Assembly (NCBI RefSeq): GCF_019957155.1
Contig: NZ_JAIPME010000002.1
Coordinates: 1,178,001-1,242,000, forward strand
DNA from: Anaerococcus murdochii
GTDB taxonomy: Bacteria; Bacillota; Clostridia; Tissierellales; Peptoniphilaceae
Length of the DNA stretch: 64,000 nucleotides
Direction of reading: 5' to 3'
Shown here piece after piece: positions 42,703 through 50,107 of this stretch (positions within the stretch are counted from its first letter, which is position 1; every line of letters starts with the position of its first letter). The position numbers and the translations under genes are program-made. The notes below the pieces were generated by a model. It saw only the letters and a list, made by a program, of their open reading frames with translations. It was not told where the DNA came from and ran no database searches.

Positions 42703-42731
42703 ATAATAAACTATTGCTTGATAATTGTCAA
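42703..42731 (-). promoter_or_regulatory. Promoter of the flavodoxin operon
   Basis: Minus strand: TTGACA (42731-42726), 17-bp spacer, TATTAT (42708-42703). The -35 box lies in an inverted repeat GCTTGA-N6-TCAAGC. Confidence 0.8.
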
Positions 42732-42739
42732 GCATTTTT

Positions 42740-43197
42740 TTTAAAAATTTATTAAAAAATTAAGAAGGTCTAAATTTCAATATTTATCTTATAATCTATG
42801 TAAATTTTAGGAGAAAAAATTCTAGGGGAAAAGATAAGAATACTAAATTTTGGCAAAATATGAAACCTTAATAAAAAAATATATATTAATTATATTATTT
42901 CTAAATTTGAATTCTTTTTATAAGGGTGTATTATAAACTGAGGACAGAAAAAACAAAGATTAACAATCATAAAGTTAAGACTTGGATAATCAAAGATAGT
43001 TAAAATAAATGTTTAGATTATTAATTTTATAATAAAGTAAAAATAATATAATATGAATTATACTTTGTTTTGCTTGCGAATTGATTATTATAAATTTAAG
43101 TTAAAAAAGATTTTAGCAGAATTAAAATCCTATTTTTTTGAAATTATTATTAGTCTTAGCTTATCTTTTTTGGTCCTATTTAGAAAGGAAGTTAGTG
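42740..43197. other. AT-rich intergenic region without recognised gene
   Basis: About 450 bases. Short open frames exist but have no ribosome site or family. A TATAAT-like box near 43040-43050 might serve the exporter gene downstream. I see no riboswitch or operator that I could defend. Confidence 0.5.
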
Positions 43198-45270
43198 ATG
43201 AAAAAAATATCAAAATTTATTTCATACCATCCTAGGTTGGTACTTTTGGTGATGACTATTTTACTAATACCATCATGGATTGGCTATAAGTCCACAGGGG
43301 TAAACTATGATATCCTATCATATTTGCCAGAAAATCTTGAGTCTACTCAAGGCCAGGAGATCCTTGATAAGGACTTTAAGAATGCTGCTACGGGCATGCT
43401 TATCTTAAAGGGCACTGATCACGATGCAGACAAGTTAAAAAAAGAAATATTAGAAATAGATGGGGTTGAAGATGTAATTTCAAAATCTTCAATCGTTGGC
43501 GATACAGTTCCTAGTGAATTTTTGCCCGACGAGATTAGGGATGCTTTTTATGCTGAAGATTCAACTCTTTTGATGGTTAAATTTTCTGAGTCATCTTCGT
43601 CTTTTAGGACAATGGAGGCAATTGATCAGATAAGGGATCTTGAGTCCAAGGAAAAATACCTGAGTGGAATCTCTTCCTTGGTTAAGGATACTAAGGATTT
43701 AATCGATAGGGAAACTCCTATTTATGTGGCTCTTGCAGTTGCTTTGGCCCTTGTAGTTCTATCTTTGGCCAATGAATCAACTATTATCCCATTTCTCTTT
43801 ATGCTAAATATTGGCTACGCTATTTTGTATAACTTTGGGACAAATATATTTTTGGGAGAAATTTCTTATATAACTAAGGCAATTGCAGCTGTTTTGCAGT
43901 TAGCTGTTACAACAGACTATTCGATTTTCCTCTACCATAGGTATGTAGAAAAGAAAAAGAAAAATGAAAGTAATAATGAGGCCATGGCTAAGGCAATTGA
44001 TTCGACTTTAGCATCAATCTTTGCCTCATCTCTTACAACTTTCGCAGGATTTTTAGTACTTTTATTGATGCAGTTAGGTTTAGGTAAGGATATAGGGCTT
44101 GTAATGAGCAAGGGAGTGCTCTTAGGACTTATTTCAACAGTTGTAGTCTTGCCACCAATGATTTTATTGGCAGAAAAACTTGTAAATAGGTTTAACCACA
44201 AAGTTTTACTCCCAGATTTTTCAAGGACAGCAAGCTTTACAATCAAACATAGGAAAAAACTTTTTATAGTATTTTTACTTTTGTTTATACCAGCTGTCTA
44301 CGGGGCAAGAAATACTAATCTTTATTACAACTTGGATAGGTCACTCCCACAAGATCTAGACTCAATTGTTGCCCTAAACAAGATGAAAAAAGACTACAAT
44401 ATGGCTTCAAGCCATTTTATAGTAGTCAAAGATGACCTTTCAAAGACAAGTGTAAATTCAATGATAGAAGAAATTGAAGATGTGGACGGGGTAAATAACG
44501 TTCTAAGTGTGAATTCTATGACAGGTTTAACCATCCCAAGCGAAGTCCTACCTGAAAAATTAAAGCAAAACTTCGTTCAAAATGGCTATCAGATGATTAT
44601 GGTTAATTCAGAATACCAAACAGCTTCAAGTGAGGTTAACAGGCAAGTTTCTGAAATTGATAAGATTGTAAAAGCCCACGATCCTGATGGCAAACTTACT
44701 GGTGAGGCAGTTTTGACAAAAGATTTGACAATCCTATCTGACAGGGATTTCAAGATGGTAAATATCGCTTCAATTATAGTGGTATTTTTAATCATCGCTT
44801 TAGTTTTCAAGTCATTTGCAATTCCGATTGTTCTAATAGCAGCCATCGAACTTGCGATTTTCATAAATATGGGAATCCCATTCTATTTTGGACACACAAT
44901 TCCTTTTATCACTTCGATAATTATCGGTGTAGTCCAATTAGGTTCAACCATTGATTATTCAATACTGATGATGGATAGGTTTATCTTTGAATATAAAAAG
45001 CACAAAGACCTTGATAAGGCTCTTGACCTATCGGTTAGGGAAACATCAAAATCAATAGTTACATCTGCCCTTTCATTTTTCGCAGCAACTATTGGTGTAG
45101 GTATTTACTCAAAGATGGAAATTGTATCTACTATTTGTATTTTCTTGGCTAGGGGTGCGATAATTTCAATGCTTGTAATAATTATCTTCTTACCAGCCAT
45201 AATAGGAGTCTCAATACCATTTATTGAAAAAACTACAAAAGGATTTAAGGAAGGAAAAGAAAATGAATAA
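43198..45270 (+). CDS. MMPL/RND-superfamily exporter
   Basis: About 690 residues from ATG 43198 (AAAGGAAG seven bases upstream); the in-frame TTG at 43138 has none. Layout: one N-terminal membrane helix, an outside loop, five helices with the TTDYSIFLYHRY motif, a second helix-loop-helix unit, and the mirrored QLGSTIDYSILMMDRF motif. The paired Asp-Tyr motifs are the proton relay of MMPL transporters, which export lipids or lipid-linked molecules. Its stop overlaps the start of a secreted heptad-repeat protein, a recurrent partner. Confidence 0.9.
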   Translation: MKKISKFISYHPRLVLLVMTILLIPSWIGYKSTGVNYDILSYLPENLESTQGQEILDKDFKNAATGMLILKGTDHDADKLKKEILEIDGVEDVISKSSIVGDTVPSEFLPDEIRDAFYAEDSTLLMVKFSESSSSFRTMEAIDQIRDLESKEKYLSGISSLVKDTKDLIDRETPIYVALAVALALVVLSLANESTIIPFLFMLNIGYAILYNFGTNIFLGEISYITKAIAAVLQLAVTTDYSIFLYHRYVEKKKKNESNNEAMAKAIDSTLASIFASSLTTFAGFLVLLLMQLGLGKDIGLVMSKGVLLGLISTVVVLPPMILLAEKLVNRFNHKVLLPDFSRTASFTIKHRKKLFIVFLLLFIPAVYGARNTNLYYNLDRSLPQDLDSIVALNKMKKDYNMASSHFIVVKDDLSKTSVNSMIEEIEDVDGVNNVLSVNSMTGLTIPSEVLPEKLKQNFVQNGYQMIMVNSEYQTASSEVNRQVSEIDKIVKAHDPDGKLTGEAVLTKDLTILSDRDFKMVNIASIIVVFLIIALVFKSFAIPIVLIAAIELAIFINMGIPFYFGHTIPFITSIIIGVVQLGSTIDYSILMMDRFIFEYKKHKDLDKALDLSVRETSKSIVTSALSFFAATIGVGIYSKMEIVSTICIFLARGAIISMLVIIIFLPAIIGVSIPFIEKTTKGFKEGKENE

Positions 45271-47560
45271 AAAATTTGTAAAAGCACTCGCAGTTTTAAG
45301 TGTAAGTTCTATACTTGGAGGAAATATCGCTTTTGCTAGTGAGTCTAAAACCTATAAAAACGAAACAGTTTATGTTACAAAAGAAGCGGGCAAGGTCACA
45401 GATCAGACTGTCTCAGTTTGGATAAATAAGGACGGAAAGGCAGGTATTAAGGACAAGTCAGACCTTAGAGACATTAAAAACCTTGAAACTGACGAAAAAA
45501 TTGAGCCCAAGGACGGTTTTATTGATATAAATTCTAAAGATAAAGACTTTTATTACCAGGGTAAGACTGACAAGGACTTGCCTGTGGATGTAGAAATAAA
45601 ATACGAACTAGATGGCAAGGCCATAGATTTTAAAGACCTTGAAGGAAAATCTGGCAAGCTTAAAATCACAATTACAGCCCACAACAAGGTGAAAGAAAGC
45701 CAAAAATCTGGTAAAGCGATTTATGCACCTTACCTTGTGATGACTGAGATGACATTTGCAGATGATGAGGTAAAAAATATCGAGGCTGATTCTGCAAAAA
45801 TTATAAAAGATGGCAAAAACCAAATAGTAGGAGGAGTCCTTGCTCCAGGTCTAAAGGAAAATTTTGATGGACTTTTAGATGATGAAAAGCTTGATAAGTT
45901 CAAAGACCAAATTGAAATTGAAATGGATGTGGAAAATTTCAAACCTGGCGAGGCCTATGTTGTAATCACAAATGAAATCTTCCAAGAGGGTAAAAGCCTA
46001 AAATCCTTTGATGATTTGGAAGCTGGACTTGACCAATTAACAGCAAATGCAGGTAAGCTTGTTGATGGTTCAGGCAAACTCAAAGAAGGAAGTAAAAGTC
46101 TTAACAAAGGAATTTCTGACTTGGCTGATGGATCCGAAAAACTATCCGCAGGATCTGAGAAGTTAATTGCAGGTTTTGACCAAATGAGCGGAGCTTTTGC
46201 AAGCCTACCAGAAAAAATAGGACCAATGGGAAATGCCATCTCTGCTCTTGATGAGGGAGGGGCAAATTTAAATGCTGGCCTTAACCAATATACAGGTGGT
46301 CTTTCTGAGATTAATTCAAAAGTGGGTGATTTGATGGATGGTGCAGATCGTCTTAATCAAGGTGCTACTGACCTTAATGCAGGAATTGCAAGTTTAAGTG
46401 AGGGGAGTAAGGCCTTAAGCGAAAAATTATCCCAAGGGTCTGAGGGAGATGATTTAACAGAATTTGTCACTTCATTAAAGGCTCTCAAAGCTGGTATTGA
46501 TGACTTTAGCGAAAATATAAATCCTATGGCTGAATCCTTAGAAAAATTAAACCAAGGCCTAAAATCTGCTAGTGGCTCTTCAGAAAAAATATCAAAATCC
46601 ATAGCTGATCTAAGTGCTGCAGGAGAAAATGCACCAAATACTGAAGCGGTAATATCAAATATTAACCAAAATGCGGCTAATCTTGAAAATCAAATAACAA
46701 GTCTTGAGGCTAAAAATACTGATGGCTCTTTGACAAGTGAGATTGAAAACTTAAGGGCAATCAAAAATGGTCTTTATGGTCAAAGTCAAAAACTCGGTGC
46801 CAGTGCAAAGGTAAATGCAGAAATTTACGCTGGTTTAAAAAACTTAAGCGGGGCATCAAATGAGCTTACAACAGGTCTTAACAAATTAAGCATGGGTCTT
46901 GGAGAGATGAGCGAAAAGCTAAATGAATCCAAATCTGACCTGGAAAAGGCATCAAACAAACTAGGAGCAGGCATAGAAAAAATTGAAAGTGGCTTATCCG
47001 ATTCCGACTTGATGAAATTAGGGGAAGCCCTAAAGCAACTTGATGAGGGCTTAGCAAAAGTTAAGGAAGGTTCCGATAAACTTCTTTTAGGTACAGAAGC
47101 CAATAAGGAAGGCGTCGAAAAACTCGCTAATGGCCTAAATTTATTAGATTCAAAATCAGCCGATTTAAGGGAAGGTTCAGAAAAATTATCCGGCGGCCTT
47201 AGCGAATTTAAGGAAAGGTCTAAGGCCCTAAGTGAGCTTGGATCAATTAATGATAAAGCCTTAAACCCAATGGCCAAGGGTCTTTCTGACTTAAATAAGG
47301 GAATTCTTGACCTAAGGGCAGGTGCACTTAAGCTAAAAGAAGGGTCAGATACTTATAATGAAAAATATGAAGAATTTGACTCAGGACTTAGAAGGTACAA
47401 GGTAGAAGGCATTGATAAATTATCTGGCAAAACTGGAGATATCAAAGAAATAGGAGAAATCCTAGACCAAATGTCAAATCTTGCTAAGAAAAATAATTCA
47501 ATATCAGGCTCAACTGATGATATTGAAACAAGGTCAAGAATAATAGAGAAAATCAGATAA
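45263..47560 (+). CDS. Secreted xxxLxxG heptad-repeat protein (YhgE/Pip-like)
   Basis: 765 residues from ATG 45263, preceded by AAGGAAAAG and overlapping the exporter stop by eight bases. Signal peptide (KALAVLSVSSILGGNIAFA). Residues about 20-255 form a globular beta-rich part. Then a very long run of 'xxxLxxG' heptads (GSGKLKEGSKSLNKGISDLADGSEKL and so on) forms a rod of coiled helices. Such rods occur in YhgE/Pip and in partners of MMPL pumps, and would span the wall. Unlike YhgE it has no clear membrane helix at the C-terminus; the last residues are DDIETRSRIIEKIR, so truncation is possible. Confidence 0.8.
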   Translation: MNKKFVKALAVLSVSSILGGNIAFASESKTYKNETVYVTKEAGKVTDQTVSVWINKDGKAGIKDKSDLRDIKNLETDEKIEPKDGFIDINSKDKDFYYQGKTDKDLPVDVEIKYELDGKAIDFKDLEGKSGKLKITITAHNKVKESQKSGKAIYAPYLVMTEMTFADDEVKNIEADSAKIIKDGKNQIVGGVLAPGLKENFDGLLDDEKLDKFKDQIEIEMDVENFKPGEAYVVITNEIFQEGKSLKSFDDLEAGLDQLTANAGKLVDGSGKLKEGSKSLNKGISDLADGSEKLSAGSEKLIAGFDQMSGAFASLPEKIGPMGNAISALDEGGANLNAGLNQYTGGLSEINSKVGDLMDGADRLNQGATDLNAGIASLSEGSKALSEKLSQGSEGDDLTEFVTSLKALKAGIDDFSENINPMAESLEKLNQGLKSASGSSEKISKSIADLSAAGENAPNTEAVISNINQNAANLENQITSLEAKNTDGSLTSEIENLRAIKNGLYGQSQKLGASAKVNAEIYAGLKNLSGASNELTTGLNKLSMGLGEMSEKLNESKSDLEKASNKLGAGIEKIESGLSDSDLMKLGEALKQLDEGLAKVKEGSDKLLLGTEANKEGVEKLANGLNLLDSKSADLREGSEKLSGGLSEFKERSKALSELGSINDKALNPMAKGLSDLNKGILDLRAGALKLKEGSDTYNEKYEEFDSGLRRYKVEGIDKLSGKTGDIKEIGEILDQMSNLAKKNNSISGSTDDIETRSRIIEKIR

Positions 47561-47570
47561 GAGATTGATA

Positions 47571-47598
47571 TTGAAAAATCTGGGAAAACTCATATAAT
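47571..47598 (+). promoter_or_regulatory. Promoter of the Fst-like antitoxin RNA
   Basis: TTGAAA (47571-47576), 16-bp spacer, TATAAT (47593-47598). It points at the shared terminator 65 bases away, with no reading frame between. Confidence 0.7.
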
Positions 47599-47629
47599 AA
47601 TACCAAGAGAAGCCACCTCTTACAAAGCG

Positions 47630-47655
47630 AAGTAGTTGAATAGTGAGTGTGACTC
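47630..47655 (+). repeat. Direct repeat pair, antitoxin side
   Basis: AAGTAGTTGAAT and TGTGACTC, six bases apart; second copies at 47778-47789 and 47795-47802. They correspond in place to DRa/DRb of par loci. Confidence 0.7.
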
Positions 47656-47660
47656 GCACA

Positions 47661-47692
47661 AAAAAGACACTAGGTGGTGCTAGTGTCTTTTT
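47661..47692. terminator. Shared bidirectional terminator of the toxin-antitoxin pair
   Basis: AAAAAGACACTAG/CTAGTGTCTTTTT stem, loop GTGGTG, T runs on both strands. It ends the plus-strand RNA and, in reverse, the toxin mRNA, whose stop codon is 5 bases before it. Confidence 0.85.
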
Positions 47693-47696
47693 AAAT

Positions 47697-47792
47697 TTAC
47701 TTGAAGATATAATCTAGATATTTATCTAGAATGATTAATATTATACCTACAAGCAGCGGAAAATAAAAATTTTCCAAAAGTAGTTGAATCAT
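47697..47792 (-). CDS. Fst-like type I toxin peptide (31 aa)
   Basis: A 31-codon frame on the minus strand: MIQLLLENFYFPLLVGIILI then ILDKYLDYIFK. A hydrophobic membrane span with the Pro-x-x-Val-Gly-x-x-Leu pattern of Fst (IAPIFVGLVLEMI...LD) and a charged C-terminal end. A very strong GGAGGGAGGTGA lies 8-10 bases upstream of the ATG, overlapping the region repeated in the antisense RNA. A TATAAT on the minus strand at 47848-47843 could start its mRNA with a leader of about 44 bases. Fst peptides depolarise or disturb the membrane when the antitoxin is lost. Far too short for routine calling. Confidence 0.72.
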   Translation of the reverse strand: MIQLLLENFYFPLLVGIILIILDKYLDYIFK

Positions 47793-47802
47793 TTTGTGAC
47801 TC
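47778..47802 (-). repeat. Direct repeat pair, toxin ribosome-site side
   Basis: Same two words as at 47630-47655, with a spacing one base shorter, here covering the toxin's start codon and the end of its ribosome site. Confidence 0.7.
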
Positions 47803-47842
47803 ACCTCCCTCCACCTAATAAAATATGGTGTTAGGCACTAAT

Positions 47843-47848
47843 ATTATA
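47843..47848 (-). promoter_or_regulatory. Probable -10 box of the toxin gene
   Basis: TATAAT on the minus strand, about 51 bases before the toxin ATG. No good -35 hexamer is seen 16-18 bp upstream, so the promoter may be weak. Confidence 0.45.
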
Positions 47849-47903
47849 TCATATAAATTAGTCCAGTAGGGATTAAAAAAATTTATAAAAATTTCCAATC
47901 AAA

Positions 47904-47940
47904 AACTGCCAGGATTTTTTCCTGACAGTTATTTTTTATT
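47904..47940. terminator. Hairpin terminator between toxin locus and IS200 element
   Basis: AACTG-C-CAGG/CCTG-A-CAGTT stem with one mismatch, loop of Ts, then ATTTTTTATT. Confidence 0.7.
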
Positions 47941-47985
47941 GTCCACTTTAGTGAGTTGAGCGAACGAAAGAGAGCGAAACAAAAA

Positions 47986-48660
47986 ACCACCTGCTATGCA
48001 GGTGGAGGGATTTAGCTTTAGCTTCAAGCACCAAGAAAACCTCCTTAAAGTATAATTGTGATAGTCACATGCACAATTAAACAAGGAGGTAATCATGGAT
48101 AAAAATACTTTATCACATACAAGCTGGAGATGCAAATATCATATAGTTTTTGCGCCAAAATATAGAAGACAAGTAATATATAGACAACTAAGGAAAGATA
48201 TAGGAAGCATACTTCGAGAATTATGTTCAAGAAAAGGAGTAAACATAATAGAAGCAGAGTTATGCCCAGATCATGTCCATATGTTGGTAGAAATACCACC
48301 AAAATATTCAATATCACAAATAATGGGATATTTAAAAGGAAAAAGTTCGCTGATAATATTCGATAGACATGCCAACTTAAAATATAAATATGGAAACAGA
48401 CATTTTTGGTGTAGAGGATACTATGTAGATACTGTAGGCAGAAATGAAAAGAAAATAAAAGAATATATACAAAATCAATTAAAAGAAGATTATTATGCTG
48501 ACCAAATAAGTATAAAAGAATACCATGACCCGTTTACGGGAGAGTCAGTAAATAAAAACAAATAAAAAACTGCTTCAGCAGTAGTTGGGATAGTGGTGCA
48601 TGTGATGGAATATTCGGAGCCCCAATAGGGGCGTGCCGGTATTCGCGCCTTATAGGCGCT
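47986..48660 (+). mobile_element. IS200-type insertion sequence (ends approximate)
   Basis: Single tnpA gene flanked by subterminal hairpins, as in IS200/IS605 elements. Left: CCACCTGC-TAT-GCAGGTGG (47987-48005). Right: ACTGC-TTCA-GCAGT (48569-48582), GCCCC-AATA-GGGGC (48619-48632) and GCGCC-TTATA-GGCGC (48645-48659). No tnpB accompanies it. Such elements have no inverted terminal repeats and make no target duplication, so exact ends need a second copy for comparison. Confidence 0.7.
48095..48565 (+). CDS. tnpA: IS200/IS605 family transposase TnpA
   Basis: 156 residues, usual length. HUH single-strand nuclease: the His-x-His is in CPDHVHMLVEIP, the catalytic Tyr in GYYVDTVGRNEKKIKEYIQNQ. Start region HTSWRCKYHIVFAPKYRR is the family hallmark. 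It cuts and rejoins single-stranded DNA at subterminal hairpins. AAGGAGGTAATC before the ATG is a strong ribosome site. The frame is intact, so the element may still be able to move. Confidence 0.95.
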   Translation: MDKNTLSHTSWRCKYHIVFAPKYRRQVIYRQLRKDIGSILRELCSRKGVNIIEAELCPDHVHMLVEIPPKYSISQIMGYLKGKSSLIIFDRHANLKYKYGNRHFWCRGYYVDTVGRNEKKIKEYIQNQLKEDYYADQISIKEYHDPFTGESVNKNK

Positions 48661-48664
48661 GCAC

Positions 48665-48689
48665 AAACTACCAGCTAAGCTGGTAGTTT
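48665..48689. terminator. Terminator overlapping the xpt stop codon
   Basis: AAACTACCA/TGGTAGTTT stem with loop GCTAAGC; the xpt stop (48675-48677) is in the loop. T-rich on both sides. Confidence 0.7.
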
Positions 48690-49268
48690 TGATTCTTCTA
48701 CAAATGTAATCTTTCCGTCTTCTAGTTTGGCAATCCTTGCTAGGGAATAGATGTCTATGTCCATATCTTCTATGAGTTCTCTTCCTTCGCTGAAGGATTT
48801 TTCTATTACGATTCCAAGACCTGCTGGATTTGCTCCTGCTTGTCTAACTATTGCAATCATGCCTTTAGCTGCTTGACCGTTTGCCAAAAAGTCATCGATC
48901 ATTAGGACATTTTCGCCTTCTTTTATGAAGTCTTTTGACACAATAAGTTCGTTTGTAACTTGCTTGGTGAATGAATATACGCTTGAATGATAGAAGTTAT
49001 CACCTGTGGTAAGTGATTGTTTTTTTCTGGCAAAAACGCAGTTAACTTCAAGCTCAAGGGCTGTAGCAAGAGCTGGTGCTATACCAGACGATTCTACAGT
49101 TAGGACCTTATCGATTTTTTTGTCTCTAAAGTAGTTTGCAAATTCAATGCCCATCTTATGGATTAATTTAGAGTCGATTTGCTGGTTTAAGAAAGAGTCA
49201 ACCTTTAATATATCAGGCCCAATAACAATCCCATCTTTAAGAATTCTTTCTTCTAGTTCTTTCATCAT
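48675..49268 (-). CDS. xpt: Xanthine phosphoribosyltransferase
   Basis: 197 residues if begun at the first of two adjacent ATGs; the second (49265) is better placed behind AAGGAG. The PRPP loop is VLMIDDFLANGQAAKGM, the N-terminal part has the Xpt-type LNQQIDSKLIHKMGIEFANYF and VESSGIAPALATALEL. It converts xanthine and PRPP to XMP for purine salvage. No purine riboswitch is visible in the 120-base upstream gap, unlike Bacillus xpt. Confidence 0.95.
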   Translation of the reverse strand: MMKELEERILKDGIVIGPDILKVDSFLNQQIDSKLIHKMGIEFANYFRDKKIDKVLTVESSGIAPALATALELEVNCVFARKKQSLTTGDNFYHSSVYSFTKQVTNELIVSKDFIKEGENVLMIDDFLANGQAAKGMIAIVRQAGANPAGLGIVIEKSFSEGRELIEDMDIDIYSLARIAKLEDGKITFVEESKLPA

Positions 49269-49325
49269 ATCTCCTTATAAATATTCTAAAATCTTCCTAT
49301 GTACTTTAGATAATTATAATCTTTC

Positions 49326-49390
49326 CATTCAAAATAGTCAATTTTTTCATCTTATGAAAGAATATGATTGATTTTGATTGACTTTGAATG
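49326..49390. promoter_or_regulatory. Inverted repeat between xpt and fruR, possible operator
   Basis: CATTCAAA-ATAGTCAAT (49326-49342) faces ATTGACTTTGAATG (49377-49390), an imperfect inverted repeat 34 bases apart. Its right arm covers the -35 box of fruR. TGATTGATT/TGATTGAC direct repeats lie between. DeoR-type repressors of fructose operons often bind such repeated sites. Confidence 0.45.
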
Positions 49391-49405
49391 AAGCGGTGCT
49401 ATAAT
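49378..49405 (+). promoter_or_regulatory. Promoter of the fru operon, predicted leaderless
   Basis: TTGACT (49378-49383), 16-bp spacer, TATAAT (49400-49405). The ATG at 49412 begins six bases behind the -10 box, where transcription itself is expected to start. Confidence 0.75.
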
Positions 49406-49411
49406 ATTAAT

Positions 49412-50107
49412 ATGATATTAGAAAAAAGATTGGATATTATTCTAGACATCCTCAAAAAAGAAGAGGCGGTTTCGAATAAAATCCTAACAGAAAAGCTAGG
49501 TGTTAGTGAATCTACTTTGAGGCGAGACTTGTCTTATTTGCAAGATATGGGCAAGATTACAAGGGTCCATGGAGGTGCGGTTTTAAATTCTATCGTCCCA
49601 AGAGAGATAAATTTCACTGACAATCAAAAAATTAGGCTAAGTGAAAAATCCAAAATTGGTAGAAAGGCTAAAAGCCTAATTGGAGATGCTAAGTTTATCT
49701 ACCTAGATGCTGGATCAACCTGCAATGAAGTTATTGACTATTTTGAAAACGGCCAGGATATAACAATTGTGACAAATGGTCTTATGCATGTTGAGAAATT
49801 AATCGGCAAAAATATCCCAACCATACTTTTAGAAGGTCAGGTAAAACCAGAAACCAAAGTTACAACTGGCCCAAAGACTCTTGCATCAATAGGAAAGTAC
49901 AATTTTGACCTAGCCTTTATAGGGGCTAATGGTTTTGATGACAAGGGCTTTTACACAGCCGACATCAACGAAGCCATGGTTAAGGCAAAGGCTATTGAAA
50001 ATTCAACTAGGGCCTACGTTTTAGCTGACAGATCAAAGGAGAATATCAGGTATTTTGCGACAATAGCGACAAGGGATGAAATAAAGTTAATTACGGAGGA
50101 AGAATGA
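49412..50107 (+). CDS. fruR: DeoR-family regulator of the fructose operon
   Basis: 231 residues from ATG 49412. A start further upstream (49388) would lie inside the promoter. N-terminal DeoR helix-turn-helix: RLDIILDILKKEEAVSNKILTEKLGVSESTLRRDLSYLQDMGKITRVHGGAV. The DeoRC sensor domain follows (IYLDAGSTCNEVIDYF, VTNGLMHVEKL, DLAFIGANGFDDKGFYTADINEAMVK). It likely represses fruK-fruA until fructose-1-phosphate binds. The stop overlaps fruK by four bases. Confidence 0.92.
   Translation: MILEKRLDIILDILKKEEAVSNKILTEKLGVSESTLRRDLSYLQDMGKITRVHGGAVLNSIVPREINFTDNQKIRLSEKSKIGRKAKSLIGDAKFIYLDAGSTCNEVIDYFENGQDITIVTNGLMHVEKLIGKNIPTILLEGQVKPETKVTTGPKTLASIGKYNFDLAFIGANGFDDKGFYTADINEAMVKAKAIENSTRAYVLADRSKENIRYFATIATRDEIKLITEEE

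Larger units (their letters stand above)
47605..47692 (+). ncRNA. Predicted antitoxin RNA of Fst/par-type type I system
   Basis: A predicted transcript of about 88 bases from the promoter at 47571 to the terminator at 47661-47692. It contains AAGTAGTTGAAT (47630-47641) and TGTGACTC (47648-47655). The same two words recur at 47778-47789 and 47795-47802, where on the minus strand they overlie the start codon and ribosome site of the toxin message. So this RNA can pair with the toxin mRNA at two places as well as through the shared terminator. This is the layout of RNA II in the par/Fst locus of enterococci. Confidence 0.65.

Noticed and set aside
43053..43235. Open frame of 60 codons before the MMPL gene
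   Set aside because: AT-rich chance frame overlapping the exporter start in another frame, without ribosome site.
47929..48317. Minus-strand frames of 68 and 74 codons across the IS200 left end and tnpA
   Set aside because: They are shadows of tnpA and the subterminal hairpin; no ribosome site.
49269..49400. Purine riboswitch before xpt
   Set aside because: Neither the conserved loop words nor the P1-P3 layout is present in the short gap.
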